Notes under the pieces: model-generated
What the model saw: the letters and a program-made list of their open reading frames with translations, nothing else
Told to the model about the DNA's origin: nothing
Databases searched by the model: none
Translations under genes and position numbers: made by a program
Source: Pseudogracilibacillus sp037072025
GTDB taxonomy: Bacteria; Bacillota; Bacilli; Bacillales; Amphibacillaceae
Length of the DNA: 64,000 nt
Direction: 5' to 3'
NCBI RefSeq assembly: GCF_037072025.1
Contig: NZ_JAXHDD010000015.1
Coordinates: 1-64,000 of the forward strand
Part shown: in pieces, positions 17,868-27,154 of the stretch
How the letters are laid out: the number at the start of each line of letters is the position of its first letter
Numbering within the stretch: the stretch's first letter is position 1

Positions 17868-18341
17868 TTAGGATAAATCAGGAAATCCTTGTTGACGTAG
17901 TACCTCGTAAATAACAATGGCTGCTGTATTGGATAAGTTTAATGAACGTACTTTATCAGTCATATGAATTCTAAGGCAATGGTCTTCTTTTCCTTCAATC
18001 AGCTCTCTTGGAATTCCGTTTGTCTCCCTGCCAAAAACAAAAAATAACTCTTCCTCAGGTTTACTGTAATCAAAATCCGTATAATATTTTGTTCCAAAGT
18101 TTTCGATATAATAAAATGTTCCCTGTTTGTGCTTCGAATATAATTCATCGATAGACTCATATTCAAAAATCGTTACATTTTCCCAGTAATCTAGTCCTGC
18201 TCTTCGAAGCATTTTGTCATCTGTTGAAAAACCTAAGGGATGAATTAAATGTAATGACGTATTGGTAGCTAAGCATGTACGTGCGATATTCCCTGTGTTT
18301 GCTGGTATTTCTGGTTGGTATAATACAATATTTAGTCCCAT
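17868..18341 (-). CDS. trmL: tRNA (cytidine(34)-2'-O)-methyltransferase
   Basis: A 157-residue minimal SPOUT methyltransferase that methylates the wobble ribose of tRNA-Leu isoacceptors using SAM. It shows the family's opening LYQPEIPANTGNIARTC (8-24) and the trefoil-knot SAM motifs VFGRETNGIP (102-111) and SLNLSNTAAIVIYE (133-146). Length is typical. Ribosome site TAAGGAG. It follows an amidase gene by 37 bp on the same strand, probably co-transcribed. Confidence 0.93.
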   Translation of the reverse strand: MGLNIVLYQPEIPANTGNIARTCLATNTSLHLIHPLGFSTDDKMLRRAGLDYWENVTIFEYESIDELYSKHKQGTFYYIENFGTKYYTDFDYSKPEEELFFVFGRETNGIPRELIEGKEDHCLRIHMTDKVRSLNLSNTAAIVIYEVLRQQGFPDLS

Positions 18342-18378
18342 GATTAAAACTCCTTACTTATAAACTTCCTCATCTATT

Positions 18379-18870
18379 TTAACCGTTTATGTGAAAAAAA
18401 GCATACCTAATATTTGGAGTCCAGGCGGCTGAATCTGTATAAGTCCAAAACCTATGCTTACTATTATCTGTATGGGCGTTTACAAGCGGATTTCCAGCCC
18501 TATCATAACCGACAACGATTGTCGTATGATCCCACCTGTTATCACCTTCAAAATCATAACAAATAACATCACCCGGAGAAAGTTTCTGTGCAAATCCCAC
18601 TTCTGTTGCTTGCATACCAGTCTTAGAGGTTTTTAAATACCAATAAAGCGAATGGGCAACAGACCAACTAAAACTCCAATTATTTTTCCGATACCACCAA
18701 CCACGTTCCCGATTAGGTTCTCCCCACATCGGAGCTCCTCCTGCAAATAAACATTGGGAAATATAATTTGTGCAATCAACCGCAAACTGTTGAAAAGCCG
18801 GATTATAATCATTCCACCACAATTCAGCATATTCTACCGCTTTTTGCCGATCATACATAAAGCCGTTCAT
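18379..18870 (-). CDS. Amidase_6-type cell-wall hydrolase domain protein
   Basis: A 163-residue single-domain protein resembling the amidase_6 (NlpC-like Cys-His) family also found at the C-terminus of B. subtilis YhbB. The nucleophile Cys33 lies in AVDCTNYISQ and the catalytic His115 in WDHTTIVVGY; the C-terminus HRFWTYTDSAAWTPNIRY is typical. No signal peptide is visible, so it is either intracellular or exported by a non-Sec route; other members are secreted. Substrate probably peptidoglycan or amino-acid amides, inferred. Confidence 0.75.
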   Translation of the reverse strand: MNGFMYDRQKAVEYAELWWNDYNPAFQQFAVDCTNYISQCLFAGGAPMWGEPNRERGWWYRKNNWSFSWSVAHSLYWYLKTSKTGMQATEVGFAQKLSPGDVICYDFEGDNRWDHTTIVVGYDRAGNPLVNAHTDNSKHRFWTYTDSAAWTPNIRYAFFHING

Positions 18871-18953
18871 AGAATTCTCCTCTCAGAAAGTTAGGCGTCC
18901 AATTAAAACGCAAAAGGCACTTTTACTGTGATCAAATAGGTCAGTTGACTATG

Positions 18954-19064
18954 AGTGAATGTTGAGTGGCTCATACTTTATGCTAACTCACAAATAAACA
19001 TGCTAAGTGGCTAGAACAATATGCGAGGCCACTTGCACAATATGGAGATAGCTCATTTTTGAAC
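18954..19064. repeat. Short imperfect repeats of a TGGCT...ATATGC motif
   Basis: Four to five degenerate units of about 22-25 bp (GAGTGGCTCA..., TAAGTGGCTAG..., GAGGCCACTTG...), each ending ATGC or ATGG. Too degenerate to define a unit, but similar in style to the other spaced-repeat clusters in the window. Confidence 0.35.
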
Positions 19065-19096
19065 AGAAAAATTGCGTTTAAGCATCGGACGTTTAA

Positions 19097-19136
19097 ATAA
19101 AAAATTCTCTCACTTATATATATGAGAGAATTTTTT
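19097..19136 (-). terminator. Terminator of queG
   Basis: Perfect 12-bp stem AAAATTCTCTCA (19101-19112) and TGAGAGAATTTT (19123-19134), followed on the minus strand by a T-run; just after the queG stop. Confidence 0.85.
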
Positions 19137-19143
19137 CAATATC

Positions 19144-20280
19144 CTAATTTGCTTTTGTGAATTCTAAGCCTTTTTCCATTTCTACAATTACTCGTTCGTC
19201 TTTTTCCTTTGTCATTGCTTGCTCAATTGCTTCGCGCGCTTTTGTCGTTCCAATTTTCCCAAGTGCCCAGGCAGCAGTACCACGAATGACTGGTCTTACA
19301 TCTTCTGTCATAACAGCAATTAAATCATCGATTGCCGTTTCATCTTTAAAATGAGCAAGTCCAATCATTGCGTTTCGTTGGAGTGGATTTTTCCCTCGCC
19401 AAAATCCAGAAACAGTCCCAAATTTTTCTCTAAATTCACGATTAGACATTCGCAGCATTGGGCGTAACAACGGTTTAGCTACTTCTGAATCCGGTTCAAA
19501 TTCTTCGTTTAAATGAAAATCAATCCCTTTATTATATGGACAAACTGCTTGACATGTATCACATCCATATACTCTTGTACCAACCTTTGCTCGAAATTCA
19601 TCTGGGAGAAAATCTTTCGTTTGCGTCAAGAATGCTAGGCATCTCTGTGCATTAAGTTGTCCACCTTGAACAAGTGCTCCGGTTGGACAAGCATCCAAAC
19701 AAATACGACAATCCCCGCAACTATCTTCTACTGGTTTATCTGGTATAAAAGGAATATTTGTAATCATTTCTCCTAGATAGACCCAAGAACCAAACTCTTT
19801 CGTTATCATCATTGTATTTTTACCTGAAAATCCTATGCCAGCTCTTTCGGCTACTGCACGGTCACTTAACTCTCCCGTATCGACCATCGTTTTATAAGAA
19901 AACTGAGGTACTCTCGTTTGAATATAGTCTGCCAATTTTTCTAATCGTGCACGCAATACATGATGATAATCTGTTCCCCAAGATGCACGACAAAAAATAC
20001 CGCGTCGTTCTCCCGGTTTACTTTTAGGAGGGTTATTAATTTTTGAAGGATAAGCAAGTGCGATGGAAATAATTGATTTTGCCCCAGCCATTAACCTTTC
20101 AGGCTCGGTTCTTTCCTCTACAGAACCTTTTTCAAAACCTGAGGAATAATTTAGTTTTTCCCGTTCTATTAGCCGCTGTTTTAATTCTGTAAAAACGTCA
20201 GCCGATGCAAATCCAATTTTATCAATACCGATTTCTTTACTATAAGCTTTAATTTCTTGTTTTAATGTAACAACATCCAA
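19144..20280 (-). CDS. queG: Epoxyqueuosine reductase
   Basis: A 378-residue cobalamin-dependent reductase for the last step of queuosine synthesis on tRNA. The N-terminal domain (GIDKIGFASADVF) leads to two 4Fe-4S motifs, CGDCRICLDACPTGAL and CDTCQAVCPYN, and a C-terminal HEAT-like repeat (RGTAAWALGKIG). The frame is open upstream to an ATG at 20313, but a perfect AAGGAGGTGA lies at the right distance before a TTG at 20280, which also places the start where the family begins (…TLKQEIKAYSKEIGIDKIGF). I therefore call the TTG. Confidence 0.92.
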   Translation of the reverse strand: MDVVTLKQEIKAYSKEIGIDKIGFASADVFTELKQRLIEREKLNYSSGFEKGSVEERTEPERLMAGAKSIISIALAYPSKINNPPKSKPGERRGIFCRASWGTDYHHVLRARLEKLADYIQTRVPQFSYKTMVDTGELSDRAVAERAGIGFSGKNTMMITKEFGSWVYLGEMITNIPFIPDKPVEDSCGDCRICLDACPTGALVQGGQLNAQRCLAFLTQTKDFLPDEFRAKVGTRVYGCDTCQAVCPYNKGIDFHLNEEFEPDSEVAKPLLRPMLRMSNREFREKFGTVSGFWRGKNPLQRNAMIGLAHFKDETAIDDLIAVMTEDVRPVIRGTAAWALGKIGTTKAREAIEQAMTKEKDERVIVEMEKGLEFTKAN

Positions 20281-20351
20281 ACGAGTCACCTCCTTCTCAA
20301 ATGTAAATTCCAAATAAATAATATCATGAACGAATGTATCAAATGAACTAA

Positions 20352-20380
20352 TTTACATTCTGGTGAATAAGATGTAAAAT
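20352..20380 (+). promoter_or_regulatory. Sigma-A promoter of dat
   Basis: TTTACA (20352-20357), 17-bp spacer, TAAAAT (20375-20380). The start would be near 20387, at the first bases of hairpin element B. Confidence 0.65.
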
Positions 20381-20389
20381 ACATTAGTA

Positions 20390-20471
20390 AAACTTGGCTT
20401 TTGACAATCCTTAATGGCAAAAGCCCTAGTTGCACTTATGCAGTAAGAAATAATTTCTTATCTGCCAAGTA
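20390..20471 (+). repeat. Leader hairpin repeat, copy B (upstream of dat)
   Basis: Outer arms ACTTGGC (20392-20398) and GCCAAGT (20464-20470) pair perfectly. Inside, GGCTTTTG (20396-20403) pairs with CAAAAGCC (20418-20425), and GCAG/TAAGAAAT pairs with ATTTCTTA/CTGC leaving one bulged T. The predicted transcript starts with this element, and its 3' edge is 6 nt before the dat ribosome site. Confidence 0.65.
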
Positions 20472-20489
20472 AATAAGGGGGATAATCTA

Positions 20490-21356
20490 ATGTCAATGTA
20501 TCCAATAATTATGTCACAAGGTAAGTTTACACATAAAGACAGTTTGCAATTTCCTTATGAAGAGCGTGGCCTCCAGTTTGGAGATGGCGTATATGAAGTA
20601 ATCCGCATTTACAATGGAAAACTTTATTTATTAAATGAACATGTGGATCGTTTATTCCGTTCATTAGATGCAATTCGAATCGAAATTAAGCAATCAAAGG
20701 ACGAAATTACTACACTATTATCTGAATTAATCTCAAGAAATAATATGGAACAAGATGGTTTTATTTACTTACAAGTATCAAGAGGTACAGCACCACGTAT
20801 TCATACATTTCCTGAAGCAATTGAACCGAATATTTATGCATATCTAGTAAATCAATCTCGTAATTTGGAAGGTTTAGAAAATGGTGTTAGCACGATTACA
20901 TTGCCTGATGAACGCTGGCAAAATTGCTATATTAAAAGTCTAAACTTGCTCCCAAATGTCCTTGCAAAGCAAACTGCAATGGAGCAAGGATGTTATGAAG
21001 CGATTCTGCATATTGATGGACGTGTAACGGAATGTGGCTCGTCAAATATTTTTCTTGTGAAAGATGGAAAAATTTATACACACCCTGCAACAAACCGAAT
21101 ATTAAAAGGGTGTGTGCGCATTGCTGTTGAACGTTTTGCTAAAGAGTTACAAATCCCATTCATTGAAGAGGCGTTTACTGTAGATGATATTCACGATGCG
21201 GATGAAATGTTCTTAACGAGTAGTATGTCCGAAGTCCTGCCGATCATAGAAATTGACAACAAACGAATTGCTGATGGAAAACCAGGTGAAATCTCAAGAA
21301 AGCTTCAAAAGGCTTATGAAATAGACACACAATTAATACTTGAAAAAGTGAAATAA
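20490..21356 (+). CDS. dat: D-amino acid (D-alanine) aminotransferase
   Basis: A 288-residue fold-type IV PLP enzyme interconverting D-alanine and 2-oxoglutarate with pyruvate and D-glutamate, supplying D-amino acids for peptidoglycan. PLP-binding Lys149 is in CYIKSLNLL, Glu181 in RVTECGSSNIF, and the family pattern RGLQFGDGVYEV is at 26-37. Length is typical. Ribosome site AAGGGGG before the ATG. Closed by a strong terminator; transcribed from a promoter directly followed by the hairpin repeat B. Confidence 0.93.
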   Translation: MSMYPIIMSQGKFTHKDSLQFPYEERGLQFGDGVYEVIRIYNGKLYLLNEHVDRLFRSLDAIRIEIKQSKDEITTLLSELISRNNMEQDGFIYLQVSRGTAPRIHTFPEAIEPNIYAYLVNQSRNLEGLENGVSTITLPDERWQNCYIKSLNLLPNVLAKQTAMEQGCYEAILHIDGRVTECGSSNIFLVKDGKIYTHPATNRILKGCVRIAVERFAKELQIPFIEEAFTVDDIHDADEMFLTSSMSEVLPIIEIDNKRIADGKPGEISRKLQKAYEIDTQLILEKVK

Positions 21357-21359
21357 GAG

Positions 21360-21396
21360 AAATTCCTGCCAGTAAATGAGGCAGGAATTTTTTACA
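21360..21396. terminator. Bidirectional terminator between dat and the hydrolase gene
   Basis: Stem AAATTCCTGCC (21360-21370) and GGCAGGAATTT (21380-21390) plus TTTT. It lies between convergent genes. Confidence 0.88.
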
Positions 21397-22345
21397 TATA
21401 TTTTTCTATAAAGGTTGTAATAGTTTGCAAATAATCCTCACGATATAAAACGAATGATTCTCCATGATTTGCGCCTGGATATGTGGCAATCTCACTTGTA
21501 CTTTTCGTATTTTCATATAATTCGTTTGTCATTTCTGTTGGTACAAATGTATCCGACTCACCTGAAATATATAAAATCGGGACTTCTGCTTGTTTAACTT
21601 GATTAAGTGCAGACGCTTCAGTTAACGAATAATCAGCTTTTAGTTTTGTTACGAAACTAGTTGTCGGTAACACTGGTTTGTCTGGTAAATGAAACATACG
21701 CTTCAATTGGTATGCAAATAAATCGTAAACAGAAGTATATGGACTATCGGCGATAATAGCTTTCACATTGTTTGGCAGTTTTTCGCCAGAAGCCATTAAA
21801 ACAGTTGCTGCTCCCATCGATAAGCCATGCATCACGATTTCCGTATCTGGGCCATTTTTTTCGATTAATATGTTCATCCAGTCGGTAAGATCTTGGCGAT
21901 CATGCCAGCCGAAACCATAATAATCTCCCTCACTCTGACCATGACCACGGAGATCTGGTGTAAACACATTATATCCGAGATTTTCATAATAGTACTCGCT
22001 GAATAACCCCATATCGAATGCATTTCCAAGGTATCCGTGTGCGAAAATTACTGTTTTATTTGTTGGCTCTTTAGCAGGTAAATAATATCCTTTAAGTTTC
22101 AATCCATCAAAAGAAGTCATTTCAAGCGATTCAAAAGGTTGTTCTCTCATCCAGGAAATCCAATCCCCTTCTAAAAACTCACCTAACGTCTCTGCGGAAA
22201 CTTCTAAATCTTCATTCCCTTGCAGAAAATCTTTCGGACCACGTTTTATTGCTAAGTCATAAAAGTAAAAACTCGCAGCAACATCTATAATTAAAAAACC
22301 GCAAAGAACTGCGGAAATTCCTATCATCCACTTCTTTTTCTTCAT
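21392..22345 (-). CDS. Alpha/beta hydrolase, membrane-anchored (YqkD-like)
   Basis: A 317-residue protein with one N-terminal membrane segment (about 7-28) and an alpha/beta hydrolase fold. Nucleophile Ser176 is in the elbow GLSMGA, the oxyanion stretch is FAHGYLGN, the acid is in SGESDTFVP and the catalytic His in GANHGES. DLRGHGQSEG is typical of the S33/serine-aminopeptidase-like group. It resembles B. subtilis YqkD. Substrate unknown (ester, peptide or lipid). The anchor suggests action outside the cytoplasmic membrane. Confidence 0.82.
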   Translation of the reverse strand: MKKKKWMIGISAVLCGFLIIDVAASFYFYDLAIKRGPKDFLQGNEDLEVSAETLGEFLEGDWISWMREQPFESLEMTSFDGLKLKGYYLPAKEPTNKTVIFAHGYLGNAFDMGLFSEYYYENLGYNVFTPDLRGHGQSEGDYYGFGWHDRQDLTDWMNILIEKNGPDTEIVMHGLSMGAATVLMASGEKLPNNVKAIIADSPYTSVYDLFAYQLKRMFHLPDKPVLPTTSFVTKLKADYSLTEASALNQVKQAEVPILYISGESDTFVPTEMTNELYENTKSTSEIATYPGANHGESFVLYREDYLQTITTFIEKYM

Positions 22346-22487
22346 TTCTATTCCCCCTTGGATGAGGTTTCTCTTATTCTATTATAATAGAAATGAAAAT
22401 ATTAATCTGCATATTTTATCTGGTGTTTTTTTACAGTATAGGGATGTGGATGGAGAACTACTTTCCGGGGATAAATCGAGTTAAAAG

Positions 22488-22523
22488 AAAAGGATCGCTA
22501 TTAATGGAATAGTCGCGATCCCT
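22488..22523 (-). terminator. Terminator of the yhgE-like gene
   Basis: A stem of GGATCGC-TATT with AATA-GTCGCGATCC. On the minus strand it is followed by TTTTCTTTT. The TAA stop (22501-22503) lies in the loop side, so the last codons form part of the hairpin. Confidence 0.7.
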
Positions 22524-24657
22524 TTGATTGGAGTAATTTATGCAATCGTTTATTAATAGGACCTTTTAAAAATAATCCAGCTAAAACAAACATCACTCCG
22601 AATATGAAGAGAAATAATATGTCGCGAAACACTCGTTGCCATATAATACCGCCAACTGCTTCCCGCATCAGATCAACAGCATATGTAAATGGTAAAAATG
22701 GGTTTATTGATTGGAAAAACTCCGGTAGTAATACGACTGGGTAAGTCCCACCTGATCCGGCAATTTGTAAGACGAGTAAGACAATAGCTATTGCTTTTCC
22801 TACATCTCCAAAAATGGAGACAACAGTATACACGAACAACATGAAGATAATACTAATAAATAAACCAAAAAGAATGAACCAAAGCTTGCTACTTACCCCT
22901 ACCCCAATAAAGAATATATCACCAAAGGTTACAATGGCTGTCTGTAATAAACCAATTGTAATAAAAGTAAACATTCTCCCAACATACATTTCTTGTGGTT
23001 TTATTTGTTCTGCATGTGGTATGTCGGTTGAGAGCAGTGAAATTAATAACAGTGCACCGACCCAAATGGATAATACCGTATAAAATGGCGTCATACCAGT
23101 TCCATAATTTTGAACCGGAAATAATTCATTTTTATTTAAGACTACAGGTTCTGAAAAGAAACCACGTTCCGCTTCTGGATTATTTCGAAGCAACTGAATA
23201 ATATCATATACATCTGCCTCTGCTTGTAACTTTCTAATCCGATTTGCGACTTCTTTCACTTTATCATTGATATATGGAAATTCTCCTAATACGCTTTTCA
23301 ACATACCTTTTCCTTCACCTAAATGAGTACTCGTATCGGCAAGCAACTTTTCAACTTTTGGAATTGTCGATTGCATTTCGGTAAGCATGTTTTTCGCTTG
23401 TGTAATCGTTGTCCTTCCTTCTTCTAGCTTATCATGTACTGCTTGTTTAATTTCCTCATTATATATCTGAATAAATTCATCCAAGTTGGTACTAGTGACA
23501 GTTCCAAGTTCCGTTATTCTTCCAGTTACTTCATTCATTTTTTCTTCACTTTCGGTTACTAATTGTCCGAAACCGTCAATTTCTGCTTGTGTACTTTGTA
23601 GCGATGTTTTAAGTGCTGTTATTTTTTCCAAAGCATTTGCAATTTGTGGATTCTCCTCTGTAGAACTTTCCTGTACTACGGATAGTGCTTGTTCTACTTC
23701 TTGCATTGTTGCTAAAGAATTATTGATATGGTCCTTGATCTCGTTTCCAGCTGTTTCACGTTTCTGTTTAATATCAATTTCCTGAAAGCCAGTTATCAAT
23801 TCCTTTACTTGATTTAATGTAGCTTGAGTTTTTTTCAAATCTTCCTCTATTTTGGGGCCAATTTCATTTAAGCGATTCTTTGCTTTATTTAATAGTTCTA
23901 ATGCTTTATCCGTCTCTTCTAATCCACTTGCTGTCATTGACTTTGCTTTTGGTATCATATTAGTAGCTTTTGTTAATATCTTCTCTGCTTCATCTGCATC
24001 CTGACTAGTGCTAGTTAATAAATTATGAACCTCCGGCAATTCTTCTTCTAATGTAAATATATACCTTTCGAACTGTTTTAAATCTGGAAGATCTGCTTCA
24101 AGTTCGATACCGATTTGATTAAACATGTCAAAAATAATCCCATTGACGGTCGCAATAAATTCACTACTTATTTGTTCGACAATTACGGATGCACCTTTTT
24201 CTGTAATTTTCGGAGCAATCGCATTTATTTTTTCGTTTACATAATATTCTATCTGCGCTTTTTCAGGTTCCGTTCTTATCACTGTCCCTAACGTTTCTGA
24301 AAAATTTTCGGGTACGATAATAACAGCAAAGTAATTTCCATATTGAACTTCATCCATCGCTTTTTCACGATCTACAAACTGCCAATTAAAATCATAATTT
24401 TTACGTAATGTATCAACTAACGTATCTCCAACATGAACTTCTTGGTCTCGAATTAATGCTCCCTTATCCTCATTGACAACACCGATTGGAATTTGATTTG
24501 TCTGTGCATAAGGATCCCAAGATGCTTTAATATTTAACCATGCATAAAGGGAGGGCAAAATAATGAGCCCTCCTATTATTATAGCAACAACCCAATTCGT
24601 TGTTATATTTTTTATATCAAGCTTATAAACATCCCAGCTATTTCGCATATTTGTCAT
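22501..24657 (-). CDS. yhgE: YhgE/Pip-family membrane protein
   Basis: A 718-residue YhgE/Pip-type protein. One N-terminal helix (about 22-40, AIIIGGLIILPSLYAWLN) precedes a large extracytoplasmic region (about 45-520) with helical L..-rich segments, and five C-terminal helices of ABC-2-like topology follow (about 525-705). The phage-infection-protein hallmark PSLYAWLNIKASWDPY is present. Families of this type are linked to phage adsorption and to type VII-like export; here it lies downstream of an antibiotic-type ABC transporter operon but has its own leader with repeat C, so it may be a separate transcript. Start ATG at 24657; an ATG three codons on is possible since the ribosome site is weak. 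Confidence 0.85.
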   Translation of the reverse strand: MTNMRNSWDVYKLDIKNITTNWVVAIIIGGLIILPSLYAWLNIKASWDPYAQTNQIPIGVVNEDKGALIRDQEVHVGDTLVDTLRKNYDFNWQFVDREKAMDEVQYGNYFAVIIVPENFSETLGTVIRTEPEKAQIEYYVNEKINAIAPKITEKGASVIVEQISSEFIATVNGIIFDMFNQIGIELEADLPDLKQFERYIFTLEEELPEVHNLLTSTSQDADEAEKILTKATNMIPKAKSMTASGLEETDKALELLNKAKNRLNEIGPKIEEDLKKTQATLNQVKELITGFQEIDIKQKRETAGNEIKDHINNSLATMQEVEQALSVVQESSTEENPQIANALEKITALKTSLQSTQAEIDGFGQLVTESEEKMNEVTGRITELGTVTSTNLDEFIQIYNEEIKQAVHDKLEEGRTTITQAKNMLTEMQSTIPKVEKLLADTSTHLGEGKGMLKSVLGEFPYINDKVKEVANRIRKLQAEADVYDIIQLLRNNPEAERGFFSEPVVLNKNELFPVQNYGTGMTPFYTVLSIWVGALLLISLLSTDIPHAEQIKPQEMYVGRMFTFITIGLLQTAIVTFGDIFFIGVGVSSKLWFILFGLFISIIFMLFVYTVVSIFGDVGKAIAIVLLVLQIAGSGGTYPVVLLPEFFQSINPFLPFTYAVDLMREAVGGIIWQRVFRDILFLFIFGVMFVLAGLFLKGPINKRLHKLLQSKGSRLFH

Positions 24658-24665
24658 TCCATTAC

Positions 24666-24757
24666 TTTTTGGCAGATAAGAAAGTATAAAACTTTCCTAC
24701 TGCATAATAAGTGCAACATTAGTTCTCGCCAAGGCTTGGCGATAAGCCAAGTTTTCT
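24666..24757 (-). repeat. Leader hairpin repeat, copy C (upstream of yhgE)
   Basis: Read on the minus strand: ACTTGGC arm, then TCGCCAAGCCTTGGCGA (a perfect hairpin), TTGCACTTAT, GCAG with GGAAAGT pairing ACTTTCT, one bulged T and CTGCCAA. The 5' arm can pair with the nearby GCCAAG or with the distal GCCAA. It ends 9 bp before the yhgE ATG, in the same relative orientation as copies A and B. A TATAAA about 20 bp upstream could be its promoter. Confidence 0.6.
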
Positions 24758-24801
24758 AATACTGCCTTTTATATTCCCCAAATAATGTAGAAACATGCGA
24801 A

Positions 24802-25887
24802 TTAAGAAATATATCTTTTTTCCATTAAATGAATGCCGATCCCAGTCATCAACACTGTCATGAAGAGCAAAATAATAACGGGATATAAAATTTGTTCCAT
24901 TGAATAACCATTACTTGTAACACCATATAATGCTTCCATCCCATACGTAATCGGTACAAACTTTGACAGACTAAGCATGAATTTTGATTCAACTATTTCA
25001 AGGGGCCAAAATGCACCACCAAGCATTGCGGATCCTAATGAGACAATTGGAATAACTGCGTTGAATTGCTGGACCGTTTTAACAAGACCTGTTATTAAAA
25101 TAGAAAGAGCAACAATTGATAACACATACGGTATTAAAAGAATAGCAATTTGCCAAAAAGTACCTTGAAAATCAATTTTAACAATATAGCGAAACACGAG
25201 AAATACGATCAGAACTTGAATATAACCAATTAGAAAGCTATAAAGAAAATTAGCTATATACATTTCCCATTTTCGAACAGGTGACAAAATCATCCGGTCC
25301 CATAAACCGCTATTTTTCTCAAGTATGATCTGAAACACACTAAAAGCGATCGTATAAATAACAAAAAACAATGAAAAACCAAATAATGGATGTAGATTGC
25401 CATCATAAATAAAAGCGTTTTGGCCATGAAACGTTTCTGATTTAATGGTAAAGACAGGGTTTTGAACGAAATCTTCTTTTAAATTATTTTCGCCTGAAAC
25501 TGTTTCTAACTGTTTTATTTGCTTTTCCTTTACATAAGCATCTTCCACTGATTGTTCGAGTAAATTAACATTCGGAGAGTCTATCCCTACGATAATTTTA
25601 AAATTATCCTGTTGTAAGATTAATCCAAATTCACGCTTTCCACTACTTATTTTCTTATCCAACTCTTCCTTATCGGTAACCCATTCAATTTCAAAAATAC
25701 TTTGTTCTTCAAAAATATTTACAACATCTTTCACCAGGTCATCTTCTGCATAGGCAGGAACTGTCATTTTTGCAAAACTATTTCCGCCAATAATAAAAGC
25801 AAATAGGATCGACATTATTGTCATCAAAATAAATGTCCAAGGATCTCGGTATAACCATGTAAGTTTTGTGATAAAAATTCCAATCAT
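24802..25887 (-). CDS. ABC-2 type permease, LnrN-like
   Basis: A 361-residue ABC-2 membrane protein. One N-terminal helix (about 18-36, IMTIMSILFAFIIGGNS), an extracytoplasmic domain (about 40-165) and five to six C-terminal helices with the motif NSGLWDRMILSPV, typical of linearmycin/daunorubicin-type permeases. Its ATG shares the A of the upstream permease's TAA stop (TAATG), so it is translationally coupled. With the next two genes it forms an ATPase-permease-permease transporter like B. subtilis LnrLMN (YfiLMN). Substrate inferred: polyene or lipid-active antibiotic. Confidence 0.8.
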   Translation of the reverse strand: MIGIFITKLTWLYRDPWTFILMTIMSILFAFIIGGNSFAKMTVPAYAEDDLVKDVVNIFEEQSIFEIEWVTDKEELDKKISSGKREFGLILQQDNFKIIVGIDSPNVNLLEQSVEDAYVKEKQIKQLETVSGENNLKEDFVQNPVFTIKSETFHGQNAFIYDGNLHPLFGFSLFFVIYTIAFSVFQIILEKNSGLWDRMILSPVRKWEMYIANFLYSFLIGYIQVLIVFLVFRYIVKIDFQGTFWQIAILLIPYVLSIVALSILITGLVKTVQQFNAVIPIVSLGSAMLGGAFWPLEIVESKFMLSLSKFVPITYGMEALYGVTSNGYSMEQILYPVIILLFMTVLMTGIGIHLMEKRYIS

Positions 25888-27152
25888 TAGATTTGCCCCC
25901 TTTTTGGGAAACTAAGCACGGCCACCAATAGTAGTACAACAGTGAATATAACTAAATAAGAAAGATGTGGGAGGATATCAATGAATTGTTCCCCTCGCAA
26001 CAGACTTAAATATGCGCTCATACTCGCTCCATTTGGTGTAAAATCTCCAATCCACTGAATAACATTGGAAATTTCACCAATTGGGAAAAAACTTCCCCCA
26101 AGCAGCGCCAGAAATGCTATTAATATAGTCGAGAAAAAATTGATGACAGATTCGGAATTCATGCGATAACTGATCGCTGTAAGTAGTGTAGATAATCCCC
26201 CAACCGCCATCGATAGAAAAATTGTTACGACGAGAAAAGAAGGAATAGGCCAAGTCACACCATATATAATCCATGAAAAACCAAAAATAATGAGTAATTG
26301 AATACATGCGAAAATGGTACCGGAAGCAAAAACACCCGTGAAATATGTCCATCTTGAAACATTAGATAAAATAACTCGATTGAAAACGTGTGACTGTTTT
26401 TCAAGAAATGCAAAGGAACCAATTGTTGTTGCAAGATATAAAACATTCATTACAGCCATGCCAATCGTATAGTATTCCTTAGACGTTACTGGCTCACTTT
26501 GCCCAATAGGTTCAATTGTTCCAAGGCTTTGTTCCGCACTAACTTCGAGTACAGTTGGATCAATCTGATTAGTTAGTGCAAATACAGACATTGTCAATTG
26601 TTCTTGAAACGATTCGACCACACTTTTTACAGCTGCTGCCCCGAGCTCTTTTGCTTCATTTTCATAAACATTTATTGAAACAGGGATCCCTTCTTCGAGC
26701 AGTAAACTTATTAACGTGTGATAAGTGTAGTTTTCAGGAATTTCAATGACAGCGGCATACGTATCATCTGCTAAGATTTGTGCTTTTTCCTCTGGGGCGA
26801 CTTCTACTACTTCAATCATATTCGACACTTGCTCGAAGGCTTCTTGTTTGAGAAGACTAACAAAAGGTAAATTTTGAGCAGTTTCTATTAAAGATGTTTC
26901 GACATCTTCGGATAGTTCTCTGCTTTTTACTTCTTGAACAAACTTTTCTATTTGTTCCGCTTCGTCCGTATGTTCTATCAATGCGACTTGTGCTTCTATT
27001 TCGACGGTATCTCCACTAATAAAGCCACTTAGTGAAGCACTTAAAATGGTTATTAATATAATCGGAAGTAAGAGTAGCAAAAATAATTGCTGTTTGTTGC
27101 GGATAAAAATAATACCTTGTTTTTTCATAATCTCCCATATCATTGAATTCAC
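25887..27152 (-). CDS. ABC-2 type permease, LnrM-like
   Basis: A 421-residue ABC-2 membrane protein, same architecture as its downstream partner. N-terminal helix about 21-45, extracytoplasmic domain about 46-235, and six C-terminal helices (about 236-415). The coupling segment FLEKQSHVFNRVILSNV corresponds to the partner's RMILSPV stretch. It starts 2 bp after the ATPase stop. Together they would make a heterodimeric membrane domain. Confidence 0.8.
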   Translation of the reverse strand: MNSMIWEIMKKQGIIFIRNKQQLFLLLLLPIILITILSASLSGFISGDTVEIEAQVALIEHTDEAEQIEKFVQEVKSRELSEDVETSLIETAQNLPFVSLLKQEAFEQVSNMIEVVEVAPEEKAQILADDTYAAVIEIPENYTYHTLISLLLEEGIPVSINVYENEAKELGAAAVKSVVESFQEQLTMSVFALTNQIDPTVLEVSAEQSLGTIEPIGQSEPVTSKEYYTIGMAVMNVLYLATTIGSFAFLEKQSHVFNRVILSNVSRWTYFTGVFASGTIFACIQLLIIFGFSWIIYGVTWPIPSFLVVTIFLSMAVGGLSTLLTAISYRMNSESVINFFSTILIAFLALLGGSFFPIGEISNVIQWIGDFTPNGASMSAYLSLLRGEQFIDILPHLSYLVIFTVVLLLVAVLSFPKRGQI

Positions 27153-27154
27153 CT

